From Corynebacterium rouxii (GTDB lineage Bacteria; Actinomycetota; Actinomycetes; Mycobacteriales; Mycobacteriaceae): a stretch of DNA of 64,000 bases. The stretch spans positions 2,356,001 to 2,420,000 of the forward strand of contig NZ_LR738855.1 of NCBI RefSeq assembly GCF_902702935.1, read 5' to 3'. The translations under genes and the position numbers were made by a program. Below the pieces are notes generated by a model. That model made no database searches. It was not told the origin of the DNA and saw only the letters and a list, made by a program, of their open reading frames with translations. Within the stretch, counting starts at the first letter, position 1, and every line of letters begins with the position of its first letter. Shown here in pieces: positions 26,665 through 34,880 of this stretch.

Positions 26665-27309
26665 AAACCAAGTACTTCGAAAGAAATTCCGACCTCTAAC
26701 CCCCTATTTCACCGCATAGCTGCGGCGAAATACTCAGTGTGGGCGACGAGATTGAACTGCTCATTACGTTGTTAGCAGTTCCACCCGAGTGGGCGGGCTA
26801 TGTTTATGTCCGTTCTCGCCGTCCGAAAGGACAATGGAACTAGTCGCCGGCTTCGGTATGGCTTATTCCTGTCCCTGTTAAGAAAATGATCCGGGGGTGA
26901 CGTCGCCGAAAGCAGTGACATACTCCACCTGAAGTGCCCCAGGTTTTGTTCCGTTTGAGTAGATGGGAAAATTTGGGGCACTTCACTTCTAGCATAGAGA
27001 ATTAACTCTTAAGCTACGCTAGCCCTAACTTCAGCGCATTATCGCTTATAGCTGAAAGTAGAGCTTTGTTCCCATCTATCTGCTGGGCATTTGCCCGTTT
27101 TCTTCTTGTTGAGGAGGGGGTGTCTCGGGTTGATGTTCCGAAGCTCAACATGCATCCGGACAATAGGAAACGTGATAGCGGCTAGACAATGAATGGCAAG
27201 ACGACTATGTGCTCGCAGCTGTCGATTTTTTGGCCATACTTTATTAACGGACCAGATCAACTTTCAGGGGCCAGTTCAACATCTAGAGCGCCGAGGCGGT
27301 GGCCTTTGT
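26665..27309. other. Region without supported gene; insertion-sequence scar
   Basis: About 645 bases hold no gene I can support. At 26936-26993 TGAAGTGCCCCAGGTTTT and the reverse complement of AAAATTTGGGGCACTTCA lie 22 bases apart, 16 of 18 identical, the kind of terminal inverted repeat seen in IS3-type elements; this looks like a collapsed element. Short frames either side (26772-26981, 27039-27260) have no recognisable product. Confidence 0.45.
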
Positions 27310-28274
27310 CTATCTATCTTTAGTCGACGAACCAAATGCACTTACGCCAAACTTATAGTCTGGTTCGAAGTCGATTATTAACTCAAGGCGTTTCGCGAAA
27401 TCAAAGCGCTTTTTTTCGTCGTCCTGAAAACTAGCCACATTATAAAAAGCCGGAAGCATTGACTTTCTGTGACAACGGTCAATTTTCTTACGAAACTGGC
27501 CTTGTTTTTCACGGTGTTTGTTGTCGGTCTTAGCCAAAGTCTAGATTGGTGCGATACTAAGTTTCTCAGTGACCGTAACGATTCCATTCCCGGATCGAAA
27601 CGCCCAGCGGGGATATCCATATCTGCGGCAATTTTACGCCAAATACGCTGTCCATCATCCGGTGTGTTGTCACAACGTTGTATCAGCTTCACCAAGCGAC
27701 CGAGCGAAAAGCTATCAACGACTGACCATAACGCCAAGTCTTTCGATAGCGCTCTACAATGCTCCCAATTACTCACATCACACCGCTTAGGAGGTTCGCA
27801 CTTCAGCGCCTTACCGGCTTCAGAGAGTTGTTCTACGACATACGTTTCACTGTATTCAAGAATGTCGTTCATTAAGCCACGAACTAAATGGTCATTAGTG
27901 TAATCCCCACCCAAATTCAAATAGTTTTCGAAATCAAGAAAAGAACCACGTGGGTCAAACTTCTCGCAATACTCTTGCACAAGATAATGCCGCAATAGCC
28001 ACTCAGCGTTTCGGATACCCGAATAAAGGACTTCCGAAACCCTCGCGTCGATATCAATCAATCGAAAAACACGGTCAGGAGTTTTCTGACCACCCAATTT
28101 TCCATCGAAGTGCAACTCACGAAAATTGCGGGCGTATCCCAAGAAGTAATGAAAATTCATCGATTCTAGTCGGGCGATATCACAGTCAGTGAAACTATCC
28201 CGAGCAAAGTAATCCTTTTTGTACAGGTAATCCACCCGTTCTTCTAAGGTAAGAAAGGGGGGCCTATTAGCCAT
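27310..28274 (-). pseudogene. Abi_2 (AbiF/AbiD-like) abortive infection protein, frameshifted
   Basis: ATG 28274 starts MANRPPFLTLEERVDYLYKKDYF, and the protein matches the Abi_2 family: DCDIARLESMNFHYFLGYARNFRE, ARVSEVLYSGIRNAEWLLRHYLVQEY and, at about residue 230, the HEPN-type RN-x4-H motif in LRNLVSHQSRLW. Immediately after SRLW (near 27535) the true C-terminus continues in another frame as AKTDNKHREKQ...SMLPAFYNVASFQDDEKKRFDFAKRLELIIDF to 27310. One extra base in TTTGGCTAAG would join them. As read the main frame ends at 27378 with an unrelated tail of ~45 residues. Abi_2 proteins abort phage infection, probably as HEPN ribonucleases; this allele may be inactive. Confidence 0.75.
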
Positions 28275-28298
28275 TTAGTTTGCTCCTTAATTGAGGAT

Positions 28299-28332
28299 AA
28301 GCCCTAGAAACCGGAGGGTTTCTAGGGCTTAC
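28299..28332. terminator. Hairpin between Abi gene and DUF2075 remnant
   Basis: AAGCCCTAGAAACC and GGTTTCTAGGGCTT are perfect reverse complements with a few bases between, a strong stem without a long T run on either side. It lies upstream of the Abi gene start and may be an old terminator or repeat. Confidence 0.5.
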
Positions 28333-28494
28333 CAGGGCCACTACAGCGGGACGCTTCCGAGAGAGGCGGCTGCGGGAACTGTTATCTAGAACGATAGCGC
28401 GCATTAGCTGGTGTCGCAATTTACGACACCCCCAACGCCTCATAATCGCACATGAACACGCTGACCGGGGGAATTTATCGGTACACCAAACGGG

Positions 28495-28920
28495 GTGTGG
28501 ATTGCTACTCCCCGCGGTTCCAAAAATAAAGAACTTAGCTGGGCAGAAAAACCACACACTTTCAATGAAGTCGGGGCAATCTTCACGATTCAAGGCTTTG
28601 ACCTCAACTACGCTGGGGTTATCATCGGCCCATCAGTCCAGTACCGTGATGGCGAAATCGTCTTCGTACCTGAAGAAAGCCGCAACCCTAACGTCCGAGC
28701 AAAAAGAACCCTATCGGATGGATCAAAGAAATCTTTTGCAGAAGATCTCTTACGTAATCAGCTCAACGTTCTTATGACCCGCGGTGTCCACGGTGTTTAC
28801 ATCTACGCCGTTGATCCAGCGCTACAGGCTGAATTGCTCAAAGCGTCTGCTTCTTCTCGGCTGCTGTCAATTACTTGTGAGATCGTGCAGGTAGTCAGGG
28901 GTGATGGAATCCTGTTTTAG
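28495..28920 (+). pseudogene. DUF2075 helicase-like protein, C-terminal fragment
   Basis: The frame reads MWIATPRGSKNKELSWAEKPHTFNEVGAIFTIQGFDLNYAGVIIGPSVQYRDGEIVF..., then NQLNVLMTRGVHGVYIYAVDPALQAEL. These are the C-terminal motifs of DUF2075 proteins (Schlafen-group P-loop helicase-like: VGxIHTxQGxExxYxGVIxGxD and xVLLTRGxxGxxIYxxDxxL). Full proteins have 400-700 residues with an N-terminal Walker A domain; only ~140 residues remain here, so this is a truncated relic in the defence-rich region. Confidence 0.75.
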
Positions 28921-29110
28921 GTTAGTAGTTGGGCAGCTAAATTTTTTGATGTTGTTTTCGGCGGGGCGACAGTAGGCATGTTCGATGTACGGGTAAACTT
29001 GGGAGACCGTTAACGTCGGGGCTTGGTTGAGCTGACGGGGGATTTCTTCGCGTTCTGCAAGGCTATGCATCAAACACACAACCCGCTTGGTTTCGTCGCT
29101 AAGCACAAAC

Positions 29111-30445
29111 CTAACCAAGCAAGGCAGACCCAAGAGGCAAAACTGGTGGGGTGGGAACCGCGCGTCCTGATGGCTGCGCCAAGCGAGTATCAAACTGACT
29201 ACTTGCTAGCTGGCGATCCGCATGAGTGATCAGGCTTAAGATGTCGTCGGCATAATAACCAGTCGTGCCTCGAGTACCGATAACTTTTCCACGCAAAATG
29301 CCCGCAGCCTGCAAATCTTCAAGCGCCCGGCGCGCGTTGGACCAGGTCACACCGTACAACCGCTCTAGCGTCTTAGCTGTCACAATCGGATGCGCAGCAA
29401 GACCTGTGAGCAGTTTGAAATCTATCGAATCTGCACGCAGCGCACGGGTTTTACCTTGGCTTTTCCGGTACTCGTCTAAGTGTTGCTCCCAATCCTGTTG
29501 GATCCCTAATAACTGATCAGCCAGTAAATTCGCCTGTGTGACGGCTTCCTGTGCTGCATCAAAAAAGGTATCGAGCCAACGAGGAACATCACCTTGACGA
29601 AACGCCGTAAGCCCTTCGACATAGCGTTTGGACCACGTGCCCAAAATTAAACTAATAGGCAGAATTGTTTGATGCGTTAACCCACGACGCAATAGAGTCC
29701 CATGGATCAAGGCACGCCCAACACGGCCGTTTCCATCCGCGAACGGATGAATAGTTTCAAACTGGGCATGGATAATTGCAGCCTGGGTCAAAGCTCCATG
29801 TGCAGCACCATTAAAGTACCGGCAGAAATCGGTCATTAAGGTGGGAACTTCTTCAGGCGGTGGCGGAACAAATTCGGCCCCAATGGGTGTTCGACCAGGT
29901 CCGCCAATCCAGTTTTGAATCTTTCGTATCCCTACAGGAACCGTTGGATGCGCGCCAAGGAGCTCAGATTGCAACTGCCCAAGATGCTCTGGGGTAATTT
30001 CTGGTGTAGTAGCAAAGGAATTTTCTACGGAACGAAGCACTTGTAGGTTTCTCGCCACGGCTTCAGCACTTTCCTTGAAGCCACGAACGTCTTCTTCTTG
30101 TGCCAATTCAGCAAGAACAACCTTGTCAACGTTAGGCGCAATGCCTTCAATGCGTGACGACGAAATCGCTTCCGAGCGCATCAGCAGGCGCGCAATGCTT
30201 TCCAGTTGCCCCGCACCATCTCGCCGCCCTAAAGCAATAATGCTTCTCTCGATTTCCGCAGCTTTTTGCGCCAATTCCACAGGAATAACGAAACTGGCAT
30301 CAGAAAGTGTGTCAGGGATGTATGCCTCATAGCTGCCGCCTTGTCTATCTCTTCGAGAAATGCCACTACCGTCAGCCGGTATCCAATGACGCGTAACCCA
30401 TTGAGGCATGTTTAACGCCTTTCCATTCCCCAAAGCCTGTTTCAT
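29111..30445 (-). CDS. Fic family protein (AMPylase-like)
   Basis: A 444-residue protein with the Fic core HPFADGNGRVGRALIHGTL at about residue 240 (HxFx(D/E)GNGRxxR), needed for transfer of AMP from ATP to target hydroxyls. The N-terminal inhibitory helix motif (S/T)xxxE(G/N) is present as SSSRIEGI near residue 97, so it is class II. The Fic/DOC N-terminal domain precedes (ELAQKAAEIERSIIALG), and the C-terminal ~100 residues form a winged helix (PIVTAKTLERLYGVTWSNARRALEDLQAAGILRG), suggesting DNA binding or autoregulation. It lies in a stretch of defence genes. Confidence 0.9.
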   Translation of the reverse strand: MKQALGNGKALNMPQWVTRHWIPADGSGISRRDRQGGSYEAYIPDTLSDASFVIPVELAQKAAEIERSIIALGRRDGAGQLESIARLLMRSEAISSSRIEGIAPNVDKVVLAELAQEEDVRGFKESAEAVARNLQVLRSVENSFATTPEITPEHLGQLQSELLGAHPTVPVGIRKIQNWIGGPGRTPIGAEFVPPPPEEVPTLMTDFCRYFNGAAHGALTQAAIIHAQFETIHPFADGNGRVGRALIHGTLLRRGLTHQTILPISLILGTWSKRYVEGLTAFRQGDVPRWLDTFFDAAQEAVTQANLLADQLLGIQQDWEQHLDEYRKSQGKTRALRADSIDFKLLTGLAAHPIVTAKTLERLYGVTWSNARRALEDLQAAGILRGKVIGTRGTTGYYADDILSLITHADRQLASSQFDTRLAQPSGRAVPTPPVLPLGSALLG

Positions 30446-30537
30446 GATTGTTTAACAGTTATTCAAACATGAAATCAGGGTGGAAGCAACGGAAAACAGT
30501 TATCCAAACATGATCACGGGCCGGTTGCGCCGCCGCT

Positions 30538-30618
30538 GTGAGCAATTTTTGTACCCTAAGGCTGCAAACCGCAGGACGGCTGCTCAAAAACGGGGCTTAA
30601 GGTGCAAAAATTGCTCAC
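30538..30618. repeat. 81-bp palindromic repeat, family B copy 1
   Basis: Ends are GTGAGCAATTTTTG and its reverse complement, continuing TACCCTAAG / CTTAAGGTGC, with a GC-rich centre (CCGCAGGACG). Related copies are at 32362-32442, 33296-33377 and 60783-60863. This one is followed by three 11-bp tandem repeats (CACGCACCCCT, 30616-30648) leading into the ATPase gene end. Confidence 0.9.
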
Positions 30619-30647
30619 GCACCCCTCACGCACCCCTCACGCACCCC

Positions 30648-32324
30648 TCACACCACAAGCGAAAGCCCGCGGTAGCGGTTGAGCGCCGCCATAACTTCCT
30701 GCAGCCGGGGCATGGCCACGCGCCCTGGGTGTCGCTCGGCGTGAGAGCCTGCGCGCTGCCCGCTGAGTGCTGCCCATCCGTGGGTTTCTACCTCCGCGAG
30801 CACGTCGTTGACCAGTGTGATCATGGGCGTGTGGCCGTCGGCACGCTTTTCTAGGGTTGCGATGATGCGGGCGATTGCTTGGGTTTGGGAGGTACAGGCG
30901 AGTTGACTGATGGCGCGGAGGTCGATGTCGCAGCTACCGTGCTGGATGGTGTCGATTCCGCGGGCGCGTGGCGGCTTGGGGGCGCGTCCGCGCTGGTCAC
31001 GTTGGGTGCGGACGCGCGCGACCACCCGCGGAGTGGGCCATGTCATTGGCGTGAGAGCAGGCACTGTTGGGGTGGTGTTGATGAGTTGTTGCGCTTGGGT
31101 GGTTACGTCGTGGGGTGTGTAGGCGTCCATGGCGATGACGGTGTCGGCGATGTCGATGAAGGCGCCTGAGCCGCCGGCGACGACGACTGTGGAAATGCCG
31201 TGGTCGCGCCATAGTTCGCGGGCGCGGTCGACGAGCGGGGTGATGGGTTCGCGGTCGGCGGGGACGAGGCGGCGCATGCGTGCGTCGCGAATCATGAAGT
31301 TGGTGGCGGAGGTGTCCTCATCAATGAGGAGTGTGCGCGCACCTGCTTCGAGTGCTTCCATCAGGGCGGCGGACTGCGATGTGGAGCCTGAGGCGTTGGT
31401 GGTGGAAAAGGAGGTGGTACGCTCCCCCGACGGCAGCCCGTTGATAAATGGCGAGATGTTAACACCCGTGATCGCGCGGCCGTCCTCGGCGCGTAGGGCG
31501 ACGGCGGTAGGGTCGGCGACGACAAGCTCACGGCCATCGCCGGCAACATGGTCATAAACGCCGGTGACCAGAGCGGATAGCAGCGTTGATTTGCCGTGGT
31601 AGCCGCCACCGACGATAAGGGTCACACCCTGCGGGATTCCCATGCCGCGCACGGTCCGCCCCGACGGCAGCGCAAACTCATGGGCCAGGGAGTCGGGTGC
31701 AGAAAACGGGATCGCATGGGACTTCGGCTCGTCACTGTTGCCCGCCTGACGAGGCAAAATGGAACCGTCGGCAATGAACGCCACCAGCCCAGCACCCGCG
31801 AGCGCACCCCGCAGCGCAGCCTGATCGCGCTCCAGCTCCGCCGCCGCGTCCAGCTCGACCTGTAGCGCATCCCCACCAGCGGTTATGCACAGCGCACGGT
31901 CGAGTGCCCGCGGCAAGGCGTTGCACAGCAGTTGGGCCGCCTCACGCCCACGGATACGCCGCCCCCGCGCCGGCAGCTGCACCTCAAAACAAATCTGCAG
32001 CGCATCATCTAGCTGCGTCACCGCCGCCCGCGACAACACCTGCTGGCCGGGGCAATCAATGGCCAAACCGTGGCAGAACTCCCCCGCGATTCGGCGATTA
32101 AGCAGGTCACGTTGGTGCGTCGATAAGCTCCCTGAAAATGGCAGCACGGCCAGCGGGACCCGCACACGGCTTAACGACGCCGGCGCGTATGGATCCGACT
32201 GCACCTTATCCAAGAACAGCTCCGCCCCTGAAAGCCCCTCCAAGGCGTGCCGTCCTGCAATCGACTTGTACGCGCCATAACCCTTGCCATCTAAACTGCT
32301 CAACCGCTGAAATAAAGTGCCCAT
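30648..32324 (-). CDS. ABC-class ATPase (PF09818-like)
   Basis: About 558 residues of the 'predicted ATPase of the ABC class' family. It has GVTLIVGGGYHGKSTLLSALVTGVYDH (Walker A-like GGGYHGKST), SGSTSQSAALMEALEAGARTLLIDEDTSATNFMIRD (signature-like and Walker B) and the C-terminal TVVVAGGSGAFIDIADTVIAMD. Members are stand-alone cytoplasmic proteins of unknown role, not transporter parts. Start ATG 32324 (MGTLFQRL) is preferred over upstream in-frame starts, as the family begins this way. Flanked on both sides by family B repeats, so the gene sits between copies 1 and 2. Confidence 0.85.
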   Translation of the reverse strand: MGTLFQRLSSLDGKGYGAYKSIAGRHALEGLSGAELFLDKVQSDPYAPASLSRVRVPLAVLPFSGSLSTHQRDLLNRRIAGEFCHGLAIDCPGQQVLSRAAVTQLDDALQICFEVQLPARGRRIRGREAAQLLCNALPRALDRALCITAGGDALQVELDAAAELERDQAALRGALAGAGLVAFIADGSILPRQAGNSDEPKSHAIPFSAPDSLAHEFALPSGRTVRGMGIPQGVTLIVGGGYHGKSTLLSALVTGVYDHVAGDGRELVVADPTAVALRAEDGRAITGVNISPFINGLPSGERTTSFSTTNASGSTSQSAALMEALEAGARTLLIDEDTSATNFMIRDARMRRLVPADREPITPLVDRARELWRDHGISTVVVAGGSGAFIDIADTVIAMDAYTPHDVTTQAQQLINTTPTVPALTPMTWPTPRVVARVRTQRDQRGRAPKPPRARGIDTIQHGSCDIDLRAISQLACTSQTQAIARIIATLEKRADGHTPMITLVNDVLAEVETHGWAALSGQRAGSHAERHPGRVAMPRLQEVMAALNRYRGLSLVV

Positions 32325-32361
32325 AGAACACCGCATGCTACCGCATATCTGAGCCACCCCA

Positions 32362-32442
32362 TAAGCAATTTTTGCACCCTAAGGCTACAAAACCGCAGGA
32401 CGCCCCCCTCAAAACAGCGCTTAAGGTACAAAAATTGCTCAC
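32362..32442. repeat. 81-bp palindromic repeat, family B copy 2
   Basis: Left end is slightly degenerate (TAAGCAATTTTTGCACCCTAAGG), right end is CTTAAGGTACAAAAATTGCTCAC. It lies between the ATPase gene start and the end of sodC. Confidence 0.88.
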
Positions 32443-32449
32443 GCTGGGG

Positions 32450-33112
32450 TTATTTTGCTGTGATTACACCGCATGCAAAGCGAGCACCAGCGTCGCCGGT
32501 CTTCAATGTGTCCTGATCAGGGCCTTCTGGCGCATAGCGCTCGGGGATGTTGGCGAAGTTATCTCGGCCTTCGTGCACAATAAGGCTGGCACCATCGGTG
32601 CTGAGAAGCAGCTCGGGGGTCAGGGCGTCGGTCGTGACCGTCAACTTTGCAGTGCCATCCTGAGCAGCCAAAAGTGAGGGCAAATCACCAGCGTGCGGAT
32701 GGTATCCCGCGGAATGGTCAGCACCATGTGCATGATTTGGCCCGCTTAAATGACCTCCAGCGGACTTGAAGTCACCTTCACATTTACCCTTATCGTGCAC
32801 ATGGAAACCATGGAACCCTGGCTCAAGCCCCTTTGCGTCAACTTTGATCTCAGTCCCAGCCTGTGTGGTTGTAAAAGTAACTGTGCCGGCGTCTTCACCC
32901 TTCTGCGTGACGAGCTTCGCGGTAGCAAATGGGGTTGCCATCTCGCCTGACGACGTCTCACTTGCCGATGCGCTCATCGAGGCATTTTCAGCTTTCTCAG
33001 CACTGTTACCGCAAGCTGTCAGGGATAAAACACCTGCTACGACAAATCCCGCACCTAGCATTGTGAACTTTTTTGATCGTGGGGAAGTTGCAGAGAATGC
33101 ACGAGTATTCAT
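32450..33112 (-). CDS. sodC: Cu/Zn superoxide dismutase lipoprotein
   Basis: A 220-residue exported protein with lipobox LTACGNS after a hydrophobic signal (FTMLGAGFVVAGVLS). The Cu/Zn SOD fold is clear: GFHGFHVHDKGKCEG (copper His pair and the disulfide Cys), SAGGHLSGPNHAHG (bridging and zinc His), HAGDLPSL (zinc Asp) and SLIVHEGRDNFANIPERY with the last copper His and ARFACGVI with the second Cys. It dismutates extracellular superoxide and would protect against host oxidative burst. It lies between family B repeats 2 and 3. Confidence 0.95.
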   Translation of the reverse strand: MNTRAFSATSPRSKKFTMLGAGFVVAGVLSLTACGNSAEKAENASMSASASETSSGEMATPFATAKLVTQKGEDAGTVTFTTTQAGTEIKVDAKGLEPGFHGFHVHDKGKCEGDFKSAGGHLSGPNHAHGADHSAGYHPHAGDLPSLLAAQDGTAKLTVTTDALTPELLLSTDGASLIVHEGRDNFANIPERYAPEGPDQDTLKTGDAGARFACGVITAK

Positions 33113-33295
33113 TGTTAGCCTTTCATTTCATCAGCTATCCCACTATGCCACCCGATAGAATAAAACTATGAAATGACAATTAAAGATAGTGTTTTGGTAT
33201 TGAAAAGCACTTTAGCATCACTGAGATAATTTAGCCAGACCCAATTTCCCGAGCCCGATCGGGATGACACTCCACGATTCCACCCCAGCGCGCCC

Positions 33296-33377
33296 GTGAG
33301 CAATTTTTGCACCCTAAGGCCGCAAAACCGCAGGACACCCCCCAAAAAATGGCACTTAAGGTACAAAAATTGCTCAC
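33296..33377. repeat. 82-bp palindromic repeat, family B copy 3
   Basis: GTGAGCAATTTTTGCACCC and its mirrored end GTACAAAAATTGCTCAC; interior contains CCGCAGGACACCCCC. It lies upstream of both sodC and the second fic gene. Confidence 0.9.
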
Positions 33378-33575
33378 CTAGAGCTTAAGGGCGGCAGGGG
33401 AGCAAGGGGTTTAGCGGAATGATAGGGGAGTTTATGAGATTACCCCTACTGGCCATCGACATCCATCGGTAGCAAAAGCGATATTTGCAAAAATGATAGA
33501 TTTTTACAAATATCCGCTGCTAGCATTTGAGGAATTTTACAAAAACCGCCAGTTTTTCGAATTTTAGGACCGAGA

Positions 33576-34790
33576 ATGACATATAAATCTTTAAAAACGC
33601 ATTTCCACCAAGATAGTGATTCCTCTACACGGTTGTACGCCCAGAGAATTACGTCAGAAAGTGCTTTGAGGTGGGATTTCAATATCGGAGAGAACCCCGC
33701 ATTCTGCCTATTGACCCCAGAACTAGTGACACAATCCGAACAAATTTTTATTACGGAGCGAAAAATCCAAGAAATTTGGCAGGCACTTCCGCCGGTTGCC
33801 ACTAAAGGCTATTTGAACAAACTTCTGGTAAACGAAATAAAGGCAACCAATGATATTGAGGCTGTTCATTCTACGCGGAATGAAATCTCAGCGGCTTTGC
33901 AACGAAAGTTTTGGAATGAAGTAACCAAAAATAGATTCGAAGAAATCGCAAGAATATATCGAGAGTTAGGATCTGGGACTCGACCAGTGCCAACGACCTG
34001 TGAAGATATAAAAAATATCTTTGACACAGTGACAGCCGGTGAGATAGCAGAAGAAGACCGTATCGACGACGGTCTCTTTCGCTCTGACACTACACAGATA
34101 GTCAGTGGAACAAAGGTCATTCACAAAGCTGTTCCTGTCGAAGAAATCGAACCACGGATCCAAATTATGCTGGATATATTAAATGATGATGACATACCAG
34201 CACTCATAGCAGCCATGGTCACACATTTTATGTTTGAATATATCCACCCATTTTTTGATGGTAACGGGCGCACAGGACGGTTCCTGCTCGCGCAGAAACT
34301 CTATACGGTTCTTTTACCTCCTACTGTGATGGCTCTATCGCCTGCTTTATTTGAGAAACGAAACAACTACTATAAAGCCTTTGAAGAAACCGAGCATCCA
34401 TTAAATAAAGGTGACCTCACACTTTTTGTTGCCACATTGCTGAAAATACTTTTGCAGGCACAAAATGCAGCACTTACGGATCTGACTGCCCGGCACGATG
34501 GCTACAAAAAACTAAACGGGAGTGTCGATAAGCGAAAAACTGGCAACAAAGTTCCCGATCGCCATGTCGACATTCAATTTTTATTAGGACAAGCGTGGTT
34601 GTTTAGCGAAGAAAGATCTATCGATCTGGACATTCTAGAAAAGTATTTTTTGGAGACAAAAGCAACACTGCGTTCTGATCTAGAAACTCTTTGCCAAAAA
34701 GGGTTAGTGGTGAAACGTCGATCTAAGCCTTTGGCGTTTGCGCTCACATCTCAAGCATGTGAGGAACTGGGATTAGAAGCTATTGAATGA
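33576..34790 (+). CDS. Second Fic family protein
   Basis: A 404-residue protein with HPFFDGNGRTGRFLLAQKL at about residue 227, the complete Fic catalytic motif. An inhibitory motif of the N-terminal type is at NDIEAVHSTRNE (~residue 92). The C-terminal ~90 residues include a winged-helix-like part (RSIDLDILEKYFLETKATLRSDLETLCQKGLVVKR). It differs from the Fic protein at 29111-30445 in length and sequence. AT-richer than its neighbours, so possibly acquired. Likely substrate unknown. Confidence 0.88.
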   Translation: MTYKSLKTHFHQDSDSSTRLYAQRITSESALRWDFNIGENPAFCLLTPELVTQSEQIFITERKIQEIWQALPPVATKGYLNKLLVNEIKATNDIEAVHSTRNEISAALQRKFWNEVTKNRFEEIARIYRELGSGTRPVPTTCEDIKNIFDTVTAGEIAEEDRIDDGLFRSDTTQIVSGTKVIHKAVPVEEIEPRIQIMLDILNDDDIPALIAAMVTHFMFEYIHPFFDGNGRTGRFLLAQKLYTVLLPPTVMALSPALFEKRNNYYKAFEETEHPLNKGDLTLFVATLLKILLQAQNAALTDLTARHDGYKKLNGSVDKRKTGNKVPDRHVDIQFLLGQAWLFSEERSIDLDILEKYFLETKATLRSDLETLCQKGLVVKRRSKPLAFALTSQACEELGLEAIE

Positions 34791-34837
34791 ACTACAATTA
34801 ATACTGACCACCGCAGCCCCGCGGTGAGCAAGCAAAA

Positions 34838-34868
34838 AATCGGCCCAACGATCTCGCTGGGCCGATTT
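34838..34868. terminator. Bidirectional terminator between fic and leuS
   Basis: AAATCGGCCCA and TGGGCCGATTT form a perfect 11-bp stem with a 9-base loop, flanked by AAAA on the left and TTT-rich sequence on the right. It can end transcription of the convergent fic and leuS genes. Confidence 0.85.
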
Positions 34869-34880
34869 CTCGTGTTGTGG

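Noticed and set aside
28921..29110. Minus-strand 108-codon frame downstream of the first fic gene
   Set aside because: It partly overlaps the fic 3' end in another frame, has no RBS and no recognisable family; some of it (VSQVYPYIEHAYCRPAENNIKKF) might be an old fragment but cannot be supported.
30600..30650. CRISPR-like short direct repeats (CACGCACCCCT x3; also GCCCGCCAAC x3 at 50115)
   Set aside because: Units are contiguous 10-11-bp tandem repeats without spacers and with no cas genes nearby.
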